From Planctomycetota bacterium (GTDB lineage Bacteria; Planctomycetota; Phycisphaerae; UBA1845): a DNA stretch of 64,000 nt. Of this stretch, positions 23,499 through 32,576 are shown piece after piece. Below the pieces are notes generated by a model. That model saw only the letters and a list, made by a program, of their open reading frames with translations, searched no databases and was not told the DNA's origin. The position numbers and the translations under genes were made by a program. The stretch lies in contig JAKQDH010000075.1 in the NCBI GenBank assembly GCA_029558835.1, positions 1 through 64,000 of the forward strand. The letters run 5' to 3'. Within the stretch, counting starts at the first letter, position 1; every line of letters begins with the position of its first letter.

Positions 23499-24212
23499 AT
23501 GAGCGAGGAGCTTCAGGTCCGGCAGGAGCTCTGCGAGGTGGGGCGGCGGCTCTACGCCCGCGGGTTCGCCGCGGGCAATGATGGGAACCTGTCGTACCGC
23601 CTCAGCGACGACATTGTCGTCTGCACGCCGACGCTGATGTGCAAGGGCTTCATGCAGCCGACGGACTTGTGTCTCGTGGACATGGCGGGCAAGCAGGTCT
23701 TCGGCCCGCGCAAGCATACCAGCGAGATTCACCTGCATCTGGAGGTGTACCGTTCGGACCCGGCCGTGCGCGCGGTGGTGCACTGCCATCCGCCGCACGC
23801 GACCGCGTTCGCCGTCGCGCGGGAGGACATTCCCAGCGGCATCCTGCCGGAGGTTGAAGTGTTTCTGGGCATCGTGCCGCGCGCTGAGTATGAGACGCCG
23901 GGCGGGTCGGCGTTTGCCGAGAAGATCCGACCGTTCCTGGGACGGGCGAACACGGTGGTGCTGAGCAACCACGGGGTGGTGAGCTGGGCGAACACGCTGG
24001 AGCTGGCGTACTGGCGGGCGGAAATGCTGGATGCCTATTGCCGCATCCTGATCCTCGCGAAGCTGGTGGGGAACGTCGAGCGGTTGCCTGATGACAAGGT
24101 CATGGAACTAATGAATCTCAAGCAGGCCTTCGGCATGGGAGCGGACCCGCGTCAGCAGCAGAGCGCGTCCCTGCTGGTCAATCCCACGTTCGGCAAGCGC
24201 TCGAAATCCTGA
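23499..24212 (+). CDS. Class II (zinc) aldolase/adducin family protein
   Basis: The 237-residue product resembles L-fuculose-phosphate aldolase and related enzymes, which cleave sugar phosphates with a zinc ion. GNDGNLSYRL, the HCHPPH pair and a later SNHGVV would supply the zinc histidines; SEIHLHLEVY contains the catalytic-region Glu. The substrate cannot be told. It lies 39 bp behind the ammonia-lyase gene on the same strand, so co-transcription is likely, though a biochemical link between the two is not obvious. Confidence 0.85.
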   Translation: MSEELQVRQELCEVGRRLYARGFAAGNDGNLSYRLSDDIVVCTPTLMCKGFMQPTDLCLVDMAGKQVFGPRKHTSEIHLHLEVYRSDPAVRAVVHCHPPHATAFAVAREDIPSGILPEVEVFLGIVPRAEYETPGGSAFAEKIRPFLGRANTVVLSNHGVVSWANTLELAYWRAEMLDAYCRILILAKLVGNVERLPDDKVMELMNLKQAFGMGADPRQQQSASLLVNPTFGKRSKS

Positions 24213-24341
24213 CGGGAGTACCGGATGGGGTGGCGTCGGCGGGAGGGCCGATGGTGCTTCGCTTCCGGGCTGCTGGGGATCATCCGCTTCCTGACGGTCG
24301 CGGTTCCGAAGGTTGGCATGAACTTGCGCATGGTAACCGGG

Positions 24342-25286
24342 TCAGGGTGCGTTCACGAAGCGCGTGCCGAGCGCAATGTCCTCGGCCGTGACGCGGAAGA
24401 TCTCCTTCGACTCGGCCGCGACGATGACGTCACCTCCATCGAACGCACAGGCTTCGGTCTGGTAGCGCGCCGGGAACGAGACGGCGCGCGGCGTGGTGCG
24501 GCCCAGGTCGGCGAGCTCGTCGCCCAGAGGGAAGACGAGCAGTCGTCCGTAGGTGAGCACGGCGAGCGTTCGACCCTCGTCCGACACGTCGGCGGCCGTC
24601 ACCATGCGTACGGGCAGATGACCGACCACGTGCGGAATGAGGCGGTCGCCCTCCGCGGGGTCCAGGCGCAGGAGCGGGGGGTCCTGGCGGCGCAGTTTCG
24701 GGATGATATACAGTGTCCTGCCGCGGACAAACAACGCTTCACAGTCGTAGTGCTGCTCGGGGTAACGCAGCTTCCAGACCTTGAGGGGCTTGATGGGGTC
24801 CATGCGCTCCGCAAGGGTCTCGGGTTCTAACAGTTCGTAGATCACGCGCTCCCCGTATTGGGCGAAGTTATCGCCGAGGTCGCCGATGAAGATGTGACCG
24901 CGGTCGTCGATGGCGATGTCTTCCCAGTCCTCATTCACGGCGTCGGCGATCAGCACGCGCCCGACGAGTTCACCGGTCAGCTTGACGGCGAAGAGCTCGG
25001 GGGGGTTACCGGAGTCGTTGTGGGTCCAGAAGACGCCGGGATGGCGGCGGCTGCGCGCTAGACCCGAACATTCGCAAATCGCGGAAGACGAGAACGTCCC
25101 CACTGGGGCCCAGGTTCGCTTGGCTGGCGCGGCCGGTGGCGGGGCGGGGTCAGGGCGAGCGGCGCTGCCCGGCGGCACCCCTTGGCCGGAAGCCGGGGGC
25201 GTGAACTGCCAAACGATGAGCGCCAGGCCTGCGAGCGCCAGGCCTGCTCGAATGTGGCTCCGCCGGCTGGCGAACTGCATCATCAT
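24342..25286 (-). CDS. Secreted hypothetical protein, probable beta-propeller
   Basis: This is a 314-residue protein with an N-terminal signal peptide (about residues 1-35) and a proline/alanine-rich linker. The rest shows repeating short strands with turns such as VFWTHNDSG, IAIDDRGHIFIGDLGDN, YDCEALFVRGRTLYII and TEACAFDGGDVIVA, consistent with a six-bladed propeller of the NHL or YncE type. I do not recognise a named family. It may be a periplasmic binding or lactonase-like protein, but no catalytic set is evident. Three successive ATG codons mark the start. Confidence 0.6.
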   Translation of the reverse strand: MMMQFASRRSHIRAGLALAGLALIVWQFTPPASGQGVPPGSAARPDPAPPPAAPAKRTWAPVGTFSSSAICECSGLARSRRHPGVFWTHNDSGNPPELFAVKLTGELVGRVLIADAVNEDWEDIAIDDRGHIFIGDLGDNFAQYGERVIYELLEPETLAERMDPIKPLKVWKLRYPEQHYDCEALFVRGRTLYIIPKLRRQDPPLLRLDPAEGDRLIPHVVGHLPVRMVTAADVSDEGRTLAVLTYGRLLVFPLGDELADLGRTTPRAVSFPARYQTEACAFDGGDVIVAAESKEIFRVTAEDIALGTRFVNAP

Positions 25287-25361
25287 CGCGGTACCCCCTG
25301 GTGCCTTGTGCGTCAGGGTCTCAAACGGTGGGCAGAGCGCATCCCCTACCTGGTGGGCGGT

Positions 25362-25382
25362 GGCGGGCGGAGCCCACCCTAC
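25362..25382 (-). repeat. Family E hairpin supplying the TAG stop of the PBP4-type gene
   Basis: On the minus strand the sequence reads GTAGGGTGGGCTCCGCCCGC and one further C. The TAG is the in-frame stop codon of the D-Ala-D-Ala carboxypeptidase gene. GGGTGGGC/GCCCGCC can pair around TCC. Confidence 0.75.
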
Positions 25383-26908
25383 TGGTCTGCGAGTATTCGG
25401 CAGATGCGGTCCTGGATCTCTCGATAGGGTCCGCTGCCGCCGGGGTAGCCGTTGAACATCACGGCGAAGGCGTACGTCGGTCCGTCCTTGCTCAGCACGT
25501 ACCCGCTGAGCGTGCGCACGTTCTTCATGGTGCCGGTCTTGCCGAGGACCCTACCGGCCATGTCTTTGAGACGCTTGCGCAAGGACCCCTCTTCGCCCGC
25601 GACGGAAAGGCTTGCGCGCAGGAGCTCCGCCTCCCGCTGTGTGTGCATCCACGCCAGCACGGCCGCAAGCTGCCGCGCGGTGCAGCGGTTGTCCCGGCTG
25701 AGTCCCGAGCCGTCCGCGACGACCAGGCTGTCGAGACTTACGGAACTCTCGCGCAAGGCCGCCCGCACGGCGTCCTGCCCCAGGGCCCAGGAGCCTTGCG
25801 GGTCGCTGAGCTGCCGGCACCGGGCCCATTCATAGGCCGTGCGTTTCAGCAGGCAATCGGCAAAGAGGTTCTGACTATCCTTGCCGGCGCGTTCGAGCGT
25901 CTCTGCCAGCGGGGTAACCCGCACGGCCAGCAGGGTCAACTCCGTCGGCAAAGACCCGTCGGGCTGGCGCACCCGGCGACGCTCGGTCGGACCAGCAATG
26001 CGGACGCCCCGCTCGGCAAACACGGCCCGTAGCGTCTCTGCGGTCACAAGGCCGGGATCGCTGACCGGCACCGACGTGAACGGCCACTTCTTGTTGCAGG
26101 TGCCCCTGATCGTGTAGCGGTACGTCCCCGGAACGTGGTGCAACACCGGCTGCCCGTTGGGCCCGGTGCGGCAGGAGTTTTCAATCTCGATCAGCGGGCA
26201 CCTGGGCAGCACGCTCACCGACACCGGGCGACCCGGCAGCGTCGGCGTCAGCGTGATGTCCACGCAGTTGTCATTGAAGTTGAGCCCACCGACGGGGGCG
26301 GCGAACCACTTGCCGAGGTCGTCCGGCTCCCACGAGGGGTGCACACGCGCGTCGTCGAAGATGGACTCGTCGATAACGAGCCGGCCGGAAAACTCGGCTT
26401 GGCCGGCCGTCTTCAGCGCGTCCGCCCATTGCTCGAAGTCGGAGGTGATGGAGTGCCCATGACGCTGGTGAATCTTCGGGTCGCCCAGGCCGGGGTCCCC
26501 GTCGCCGATCAGGTAGAGGTTGGTGCCGTCGGTGGCGAGGCGCGTCTGGAACCGGAATTCGGCACCCAGCACTTTGAGTGCGGCCGCCATGACGAACACC
26601 TTGGTGTTGCTGGCGGGCAGCAGGGGGGCATCGGCGTTGTGCGTGAAGACGGTGCTTCCCGTGCGAAGATCGATGACACAGGCGGCCGCCACCGTCTGCG
26701 GGTGGGGCAGGCGGGTCAGCTCGGCGTGCAGCGCCGAGGAAAGGGGTTGCGGGTTCGTCCGAGCCGGCTTCGCCTTGCCGCCGGCAAGGGCCGGGTGTCC
26801 CCCGCCCGGCAGCAGGGCCAGCATCGCTAGCGCCGGCCAGATCCGCAGCTCCCTCCGCCGCCGGAGCGCTGAGCTGACTGCTCTCCGCAGTGGTGTCGAA
26901 CTACCCAT
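25379..26908 (-). CDS. dacB: D-alanyl-D-alanine carboxypeptidase/endopeptidase (PBP4/DacB family)
   Basis: This periplasmic class C penicillin-binding protein of 509 residues trims or opens peptidoglycan crosslinks. The three active-site motifs are present: SNTK (LLPASNTKVF), a S-x-N motif (SGLSRDN) and KTG (LGKTGTMKNVRT). Between the first two lies the long inserted domain typical of the family. A signal peptide is visible within the first 40 residues. The ATG at 26908 has GGAG 7 nt upstream and is preferred over starts at 26929 and 26944. Together with mrdA, rodA and mreD in this window it shows that the organism makes a peptidoglycan wall. Confidence 0.9.
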   Translation of the reverse strand: MGSSTPLRRAVSSALRRRRELRIWPALAMLALLPGGGHPALAGGKAKPARTNPQPLSSALHAELTRLPHPQTVAAACVIDLRTGSTVFTHNADAPLLPASNTKVFVMAAALKVLGAEFRFQTRLATDGTNLYLIGDGDPGLGDPKIHQRHGHSITSDFEQWADALKTAGQAEFSGRLVIDESIFDDARVHPSWEPDDLGKWFAAPVGGLNFNDNCVDITLTPTLPGRPVSVSVLPRCPLIEIENSCRTGPNGQPVLHHVPGTYRYTIRGTCNKKWPFTSVPVSDPGLVTAETLRAVFAERGVRIAGPTERRRVRQPDGSLPTELTLLAVRVTPLAETLERAGKDSQNLFADCLLKRTAYEWARCRQLSDPQGSWALGQDAVRAALRESSVSLDSLVVADGSGLSRDNRCTARQLAAVLAWMHTQREAELLRASLSVAGEEGSLRKRLKDMAGRVLGKTGTMKNVRTLSGYVLSKDGPTYAFAVMFNGYPGGSGPYREIQDRICRILADQ

Positions 26909-27619
26909 CGCGTTTCTCCGCCGTCCCATCGAAGTAGCAGGCACTTCTCCGCCTGCGGCCGGTCAGCCCGGAGCGGGCGATGATAAGCCTCCCGGCCTCC
27001 CGATCAACCGCTGGGCCCGGATGCCTGCTCGCCTGACCCCATGCGGCCGCCCGTCCGCCGGCCCGTGCGGCCGGTGTCATTGCGGGATTATGGAGAGGTG
27101 CTGCGGTTTCGCCCGCCTTATGGGTAACATTGCTGTAATATAGGGGGTGAGCGGCTGGCGAACTGCCTGGAGCGGGTTGACGATGGTAAGGTAGCGCCCT
27201 GCGCGTGCCGGACGGCCCGAACCGCCGTGGGGACATGCTTCCCCGGGGGTAGCCGCCGGTTGAAGAAGTAGCGCCGGCCCCCTGCGGCCGACGTAGAAGG
27301 CGCCCAGCGCCGCGGCCCCCAAGAGGGCTCTGCCACTGACGCCCGGTTCTTCAACCGGCCGCGAGCCGGGTTCCGGGCGGGACCGCCCGGGAGCAAGAAT
27401 GGGGGGCGGCGGTCCCCCACCCCAGGTGCCGGGATATGCTCGCGGCGACCGGCGCGCCGCGGGGAGTGAAGGTGTGGCCGTGCTCCGCAGGGCCGTGCCC
27501 TGCCGGTCAGCGACTGCCGGCTTCCCGCCGCCATGCCGTTGGCGCACCTTGCGCGCGGCTCCGGCGAGCGCCGCCAGCATAGCATCTGGTCCGCATTCGG
27601 AGACAACCCGGGGCAAGTC
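26909..27619. other. 711-bp divergent intergenic region
   Basis: No gene is supported. The region separates the PBP4-type gene from the two-component operon. It contains a family C unit (27261-27300) and an AT-rich patch near 27117-27142 with a TAATAT hexamer but no good -35. It may hold divergent promoters. Confidence 0.5.
27261..27300 (+). repeat. Family C palindromic unit with GAAGAAGTAGCGCCGGCCCCC end
   Basis: GAAGAAGTAGCGCCGGCCCC is followed by CTGCGGCCGACGTAGAAGG. The left part matches the reverse complement of 56731-56780. The right GACGTAGAAGG end matches the copy at 39186-39220. Confidence 0.6.
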
Positions 27620-28363
27620 ATGGGCAGAGAACGCGTCATCGTAGTTATCGAGGATGAGCCCGCGATCCGGCGCGGCATCGCCGACGCCCTCAAGATGGCG
27701 GGGCACACGATCGTCGAGGCAGCCGACGGCGAAGCCGGGCTGCGCGAAGCCCGGGCGGCCGGGGTCAGCCTGGTCCTGCTCGATCTGCTGCTGCCCAAGC
27801 TGGACGGCTTCGAGGTGCTGACGGATCTGCGTCGCTCGCACCCGGCGTTGCCGATCATCATTCTGAGCGCGCGGGGGTCGGAGAATGACCGGGTCCGCGG
27901 GCTGCGCCTGGGCGCGGACGATTACGTGGTGAAGCCGTTTTCCGCCCGCGAGTTGCTTGCCCGGGTGGATGCCGTGCTGCGCCGCAGTCCGGATCGGCCG
28001 GCGCCGGTGGTGCTGCTGCGGGGAGGGGGCACGACAGTGGACTGCGGTCGGCGCGAGGTGCGCTACGCGGACCAGCCGCGCGCGGCCTTGTCCGAGATGG
28101 AGGCGAGCATTCTGAAACACCTGGCGGCGCACGGCGGTCGAGCGGTTTCGCGCGAGGAGCTTCTGTCGACCGTCTGGGGTATCCGCGACGGGGTGGTCGA
28201 GACGCGCGCGATTGACATGCACATCACCCGCCTGCGCAACAAGCTGATGGCCGGGAAGGCGGATGCCCCGGAGTGGATCACCACGGTCCGCGGCAAGGGC
28301 TACATGCTGGGGGCGGAGGTGACGGTGGTGGTCGAGGACCATGCGTCGGGGGAACCACGATGA
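27620..28363 (+). CDS. OmpR/PhoB-family response regulator
   Basis: This is a 247-residue protein. The receiver domain occupies residues 1-120, with EDEP near the start, the phosphorylatable Asp in LVLLDLLLPKLDG (about residue 55), the conserved Ser in IILSARG and Lys in YVVKPF. The winged-helix DNA-binding domain follows (LSEMEASILKHLAAHGGRAVSREEL ... TRAIDMHITRLRNKL ... TVRGKGYML). Its stop overlaps the start of the histidine kinase gene by ATGA, so the two form a co-translated pair. Target genes are not evident. Confidence 0.92.
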   Translation: MGRERVIVVIEDEPAIRRGIADALKMAGHTIVEAADGEAGLREARAAGVSLVLLDLLLPKLDGFEVLTDLRRSHPALPIIILSARGSENDRVRGLRLGADDYVVKPFSARELLARVDAVLRRSPDRPAPVVLLRGGGTTVDCGRREVRYADQPRAALSEMEASILKHLAAHGGRAVSREELLSTVWGIRDGVVETRAIDMHITRLRNKLMAGKADAPEWITTVRGKGYMLGAEVTVVVEDHASGEPR

Positions 28364-30234
28364 CGAGGGGACGCCTCGGCACACGTCTGGCGCTGGTCGG
28401 CTTCGGGCTGATTGTCGCGGTCACCCTGGGGGGTATGACCTGGGGGACGCTGGCGACGTTGCGTCTGGCACGGGTGGACCTGGCTCAGCAACATGCGGCC
28501 AAGGTGCGCAAGGCGTTGTGGCAGTTGGACAGCCTGCTGACGCCGGTCATCATGCACGAGGCCGGTCGCCACTACACCCATTACGTACCGTTCTACCGTC
28601 CGCTGGACGTCTGGACCGTCGACGGCGTGCCGCTGGAACGGGGTAGCATCCTGCTCCGGTCGCCCCTGCTGAATCCGCCGTCCAGTTCGTGGGTTGAGCT
28701 GTATTTCCAGGTGTGCCCGGACGGCACCTGGAGCAGCCCGCAGCTTCCCGAGACCGCGGACCTGCCGTGGGTGGAGCCGGGGTCCTTGCAGTTGAGCGAG
28801 CAGCGCCAGGAGATCGTGCGGCGCAGGCTGGAGGAACTCAGCAGCACGCTGCCACTCAGTGAATTGCGTCAGCGTGTGGCCAAGGCCCGGGCGGCCGAGG
28901 AGGGGCTCTACGGCGATTCAGGTCCCGCGGTCATCATGCGCGCCCTGCGCTCCGATGTCCCTCCCGACTACCAGCGGCGAACCCGCGCCCAGAGGTTTGC
29001 TCAGCTCAACACGCTCCCCGTTCTCGAGTGTGACCCGGCGCAGATTGTGGTCGGTAACGTCGACCGTCAATGGACCGAACCACAGACACAAGAGGGGGAG
29101 GCCACCGAAGCCGCGTCCCCGTTGGCGGCCATCGAGGTCTCTCCCATGACCTCGATCTGGCTGGACGGTTGCTGCGGACCCAAGGCCCGCCTGGCGTTCG
29201 TCCGCACGGTCACGATCGACAGCGATGAGTATCTCCAGGGCTTCGTGGCCTGCTGGGCCGAGCTGAAGCCCGGCCTGCTGGCTCATATCAGCGAGTTGTT
29301 CCCTGCAGCGGACTTGCAGCCGGTATCTGACCGGGCGACCGTCGACCCGGCCACCATCGAGATGATGATGAGCAGCATTGACGCCAAGCTGGCCGTCCCG
29401 CCGGATGAGACCGCGACACTGGGAGCGGCCTGGCGGTCGGTGCGTCCGACCCTGTTGACGAGTTGGGCGGCGGCCGTGCTTGTGCTTGCCGGCGCGGGAT
29501 TCGGCGTCCGTAGCCTGCTCGCGCTGACGGAGCGTCGCCTTCAGTTCGCCTATGCCGTGACGCATGAGCTGCGGACGCCGTTAACGACGTTTCGGCTCTA
29601 CTCCGACATGCTCTCCGCGGGCCTCGTGCCTGAGCCCTCGCGTCAGGAGTACCTCGACACGCTCGACCGCGAGTCCGAGCGCCTGGCGAGCCTCGTCGAG
29701 GGCATCCTCGAATATGCGCGCATCGAGAACCAGAAGGTGCGTCTCAACCCGACCGCCGTCGAAGGCGAGGCGTTGGTACGCCAACTCCTGGAACGCTTCC
29801 GCGAGCGCTGCGCGGCCGCGGGCGTTCAGTTACTCAGTGAGAGCACGTGGCCCGACGGGTGGAGCATCCGGACCGACGCCGAACTTGTCCAGCAGGTCGT
29901 CGCGGTGCTGGTCAACAACGCCTGCCGGTACGCGCAAAGGGGCGGTGGCGGCACGGTTGTCCTGTGCGCGGCCGGCGCCAATGGGCGCCTCGTGCTGGAT
30001 GTGATTGACAACGGGCCGGGCATTGACCGCGCCGACGCCCGGACCATCTTCAAGCCGTTCCGCCGGGGACGCCGCGTCGAGGCGGGTGCCGCCGGCGGGA
30101 TCGGTCTGGGCCTGGCCCTCGCGCGCAACTGGGCCAGACTGCTGGGCGGTAAACTGGAACTCGCGGCCCGTCACGACGCCCACTACGGCGGGGCCCACTT
30201 TCGACTCACCGTCCCGGACCGCACTGATGCCTGA
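28360..30234 (+). CDS. Membrane sensor histidine kinase
   Basis: This is a 624-residue protein. TM1 lies at about residues 9-31, with a long extracytoplasmic sensor of about 330 residues that I do not recognise, then TM2 at about 368-390. The kinase core follows: H-box THELRTPL (His near residue 402), N-box LVNNACRYA, G1 DNGPGID, F-box FKPFRRG and G2 GIGLGLALA. There is no HAMP domain; TM2 runs almost straight into the dimerisation helix. The partner response regulator is encoded immediately upstream with a 4-nt overlap. The signal is unknown. The downstream gene hldE starts 195 bp away and may be separate. Confidence 0.9.
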   Translation: MTRGRLGTRLALVGFGLIVAVTLGGMTWGTLATLRLARVDLAQQHAAKVRKALWQLDSLLTPVIMHEAGRHYTHYVPFYRPLDVWTVDGVPLERGSILLRSPLLNPPSSSWVELYFQVCPDGTWSSPQLPETADLPWVEPGSLQLSEQRQEIVRRRLEELSSTLPLSELRQRVAKARAAEEGLYGDSGPAVIMRALRSDVPPDYQRRTRAQRFAQLNTLPVLECDPAQIVVGNVDRQWTEPQTQEGEATEAASPLAAIEVSPMTSIWLDGCCGPKARLAFVRTVTIDSDEYLQGFVACWAELKPGLLAHISELFPAADLQPVSDRATVDPATIEMMMSSIDAKLAVPPDETATLGAAWRSVRPTLLTSWAAAVLVLAGAGFGVRSLLALTERRLQFAYAVTHELRTPLTTFRLYSDMLSAGLVPEPSRQEYLDTLDRESERLASLVEGILEYARIENQKVRLNPTAVEGEALVRQLLERFRERCAAAGVQLLSESTWPDGWSIRTDAELVQQVVAVLVNNACRYAQRGGGGTVVLCAAGANGRLVLDVIDNGPGIDRADARTIFKPFRRGRRVEAGAAGGIGLGLALARNWARLLGGKLELAARHDAHYGGAHFRLTVPDRTDA

Positions 30235-30429
30235 GCGCAGCGCCACCGATTAGTCCCATCCTTCCCCGCGGCGCCGGACGGCGCCGGGCACCGCGCCGCA
30301 GTGGCCCGCGGGGGCGACCGTTTGACGCCACCGGGCGGACGGCTTAGCATTTTGGGTCTGTACGTCCGCCCGGGGCCGCCGCCGAGCACGCCCTGGCGGT
30401 CGGACGCTGAGCTGGCGCGGTGCGCGGGA

Positions 30430-31917
30430 ATGACCGATCATCTGACACGCCTGGTGGAGTCGTTTGCCGGTCGATCGGTGTTGCTCGTGGGCGACCTGAT
30501 CCTGGACCGCTACGTCTACGGCGACGCCGAACGAATCAGCCCCGAAGCGCCGGTCCCCGTGCTGCGCGTGGTTGAGCAGCGGGAGGCCGTCGGCGGCAGC
30601 GCCAACGTGGCTGCCTGCCTGCGGGCACTGGGCTGCCGAGTGTTCTGTTGCGGCATGGCCGGGCGGGACCGACACGGCGAGCATCTGCTTGCCCTCCTGC
30701 ACGAAATCGGTGTTGAAACTACGCCGGTCGTTCGTCCGTCAGACAGACCCACGACGACCAAGACCCGCCTGGTGGGCCTTGCCCAGCACCGTCATCGCCA
30801 GCAACTGCTGCGCGTGGATGAAGAGGACGCTCGTCCCCTCAGCCCCGAGGAAGCGAAGCAGATCCAGGCGGCCGCCCTCGCGCTGGTTGAGCACGTCGAC
30901 GTCATCTGCATCGAAGATTATGATAAAGGCGTGGTGAGCGAGCCGCTCGTCCAGGCCGTGACCGACCGGGCGCGGCAGCAGCGCAAGCCGGTGCTGGTGG
31001 ACCCCGCCCGACTCACCAGCTACTCCCGCTACATTGGCGCCGACGTGCTGACCCCGAACCGCACGGAGTTGGCGCTGGCCACGGGCGGCTGCGGACAGAC
31101 GCTGCCCGAGCTTGCCGAGGCGGCCCGGTCCCTGCTGGAGCCGCTGGGCGTGCGTGCCGTCGTGGCCACCGTGGACCGCGAGGGAGCCCTGCTGGTCGAG
31201 CGCGGCAGACCCTGGCTGCACGTGCCGACCACGCCGCGCAGCGTCTACGACAACACCGGCGCCGGGGACGCCGTGCTCGCGATGCTGGCGGCCGCCGTCG
31301 CCAGTGGGGCGGACTTGAAGAGCGCGACGGAACTTGCCAACGTCGCCGGCGGGCTCGAGGTCGAACGCTTCGGCTGCGTGCCGATCACGGCCGGTGAGGT
31401 GCTCGCCGAACTGCGGCTGGTGCAGCGCTTCCGCAACGGCAAGCTCCGTTCGCTCGAAGAACTCGTGGCGGAACTTACCCTGCGCCGGGATCGTGGCGAG
31501 ACGGTGGCGTTCACCAACGGCTGCTTCGACCTGCTGCACGCCGGACACGTGGAACTGCTGCGCCGCTGCCGGCAGGAGGCGTCGATACTGGTGGTGGGCC
31601 TCAACAGCGACGCCTCGGTGCGTGCGCAGGGTAAGGGCCCGGAGCGACCGATCAACGCGTTTGCGCATCGGGCAGCCGTGCTCGGCGCCCTGGAGTGCGT
31701 GGACTACGTGGTCGGTTTCGACGAGCCCACGCCGGAGCGTTTGATCCGCGGCGTCCGTCCGGACGTACTGATCAAGGGCGAAGACTGGGCCGGCAAGGGC
31801 GTGGTCGGACAGCAGTTCGTGGAGTCCACCGGCGGTCGCGTGGTGTTGGTGCCGCTGGTCGAGAGCTTCAGCACCACGGCTCTGCTCGAACGCATCCGCC
31901 GGGCGGGACCGGGATGA
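30430..31917 (+). CDS. hldE: Bifunctional D-beta-heptose-7-phosphate kinase / heptose-1-phosphate adenylyltransferase
   Basis: HldE phosphorylates D-glycero-D-manno-heptose 7-phosphate and later adenylylates heptose 1-phosphate in ADP-heptose synthesis for lipopolysaccharide core. The 495-residue protein has a PfkB-type kinase domain (VGDLILDRYVYGDAERISPEAPVPV, GGSANVA, NTGAGDAVLAMLAA) and, after about residue 340, a nucleotidyltransferase domain (TNGCFDLLHAGH, VGLNSDASVR, KGEDWAGKGVVG). Both halves look intact. The ATG at 30430 is used because homology starts a few residues later. The gene overlaps gmhA by ATGA, so the two heptose genes are translationally coupled. Confidence 0.93.
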   Translation: MTDHLTRLVESFAGRSVLLVGDLILDRYVYGDAERISPEAPVPVLRVVEQREAVGGSANVAACLRALGCRVFCCGMAGRDRHGEHLLALLHEIGVETTPVVRPSDRPTTTKTRLVGLAQHRHRQQLLRVDEEDARPLSPEEAKQIQAAALALVEHVDVICIEDYDKGVVSEPLVQAVTDRARQQRKPVLVDPARLTSYSRYIGADVLTPNRTELALATGGCGQTLPELAEAARSLLEPLGVRAVVATVDREGALLVERGRPWLHVPTTPRSVYDNTGAGDAVLAMLAAAVASGADLKSATELANVAGGLEVERFGCVPITAGEVLAELRLVQRFRNGKLRSLEELVAELTLRRDRGETVAFTNGCFDLLHAGHVELLRRCRQEASILVVGLNSDASVRAQGKGPERPINAFAHRAAVLGALECVDYVVGFDEPTPERLIRGVRPDVLIKGEDWAGKGVVGQQFVESTGGRVVLVPLVESFSTTALLERIRRAGPG

Positions 31918-32516
31918 ACGAAAGCATGCAGGAACAGTTCGCCGAACATCAGCGCGCGGTAGCCGCTGCCGTCGAGCAGATTCCGTTGCTCGCGCGCATG
32001 GCCGACCGGCTGGCGGAGTGTTTCCGGGCCGGCGGGCGCCTGCACCTGCTGGGCAACGGGGGCAGCGCCGCCGACGCCCAGCACATCGCCGCGGAGTTGG
32101 TGGGTCGCTTCAAACAAGAGCGGCCGGCGCTACCGGCGGTGGCTCTCACCACGGATACGTCGATTCTGACGGCCGTCGGCAACGACCTGGGCTTCGAGGC
32201 CGGCTTCGATCGCCAGGTCGAGGCGCTGGTGACCGCGCGGGACGCCGTCTGGGCCTTGAGTACCTCGGGCTCGTCTCCCAACGTGCTCCGGGCGGTCGAA
32301 CGGGCCAGACGGGTCGGCGCCCTGTGCCTGGGGTTCACCGGCCGAAAGGGACGGCGCTTGCGGGAATTGTGCGATCTGTGCTTCGTCGCCGATCATGACG
32401 ACAGCGACCGCATCCAGGAGGTGCATCAGCTTGCGTATCACCTGATCTGCGAGCGCATCGAGCGGAAGTGGGTGGCAGAAGGCAAGAGGCAAGAGGCAAG
32501 AGGCAAGAGCCCGTAG
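31914..32516 (+). CDS. gmhA: Sedoheptulose-7-phosphate isomerase
   Basis: GmhA converts sedoheptulose 7-phosphate to D-glycero-D-manno-heptose 7-phosphate, the first committed step of ADP-heptose synthesis and the substrate of HldE encoded just upstream. The 200-residue SIS-domain protein has LLGNGGSAADAQHIAAELVGRF, ALTTDTSILTAVGND, ALSTSGSSPNVL and a C-terminal E-x-x-H (IQEVHQLAYHLIC). The last ten residues (KRQEARGKSP) come from a GGCAAGA heptanucleotide repeat, and the TAG stop is part of a family E element. The C-terminus has therefore been rewritten by repeats. Confidence 0.92.
   Translation: MNESMQEQFAEHQRAVAAAVEQIPLLARMADRLAECFRAGGRLHLLGNGGSAADAQHIAAELVGRFKQERPALPAVALTTDTSILTAVGNDLGFEAGFDRQVEALVTARDAVWALSTSGSSPNVLRAVERARRVGALCLGFTGRKGRRLRELCDLCFVADHDDSDRIQEVHQLAYHLICERIERKWVAEGKRQEARGKSP
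32481..32508 (+). repeat. Heptanucleotide microsatellite (GGCAAGA x4) inside the 3' end of gmhA
   Basis: Four perfect tandem copies of GGCAAGA occupy this stretch. Because 7 is not a multiple of 3, any change of copy number would shift the frame and alter the gmhA C-terminus. Confidence 0.85.
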
Positions 32517-32533
32517 GGTGGGCTTTGCCCAGC
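32513..32533 (+). repeat. Family E unit supplying the TAG stop of gmhA
   Basis: GTAGGGTGGGCTTTGCCCAG, with GGGC/GCCC arms around TTT, follows directly on the heptamer repeat. Its TAG is the stop codon of gmhA. Confidence 0.75.
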
Positions 32534-32576
32534 GGGCCGACTTCAGCCCCACGCAGCCGAAGGGAGTCGAGCACGT

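Noticed and set aside
27077-28384. Minus-strand frame of 435 codons over the response regulator
   Set aside because: Antisense to a canonical receiver/winged-helix protein and without any motif.
30739-31668. Minus-strand frame over hldE
   Set aside because: Antisense to two intact HldE domains; no independent support.
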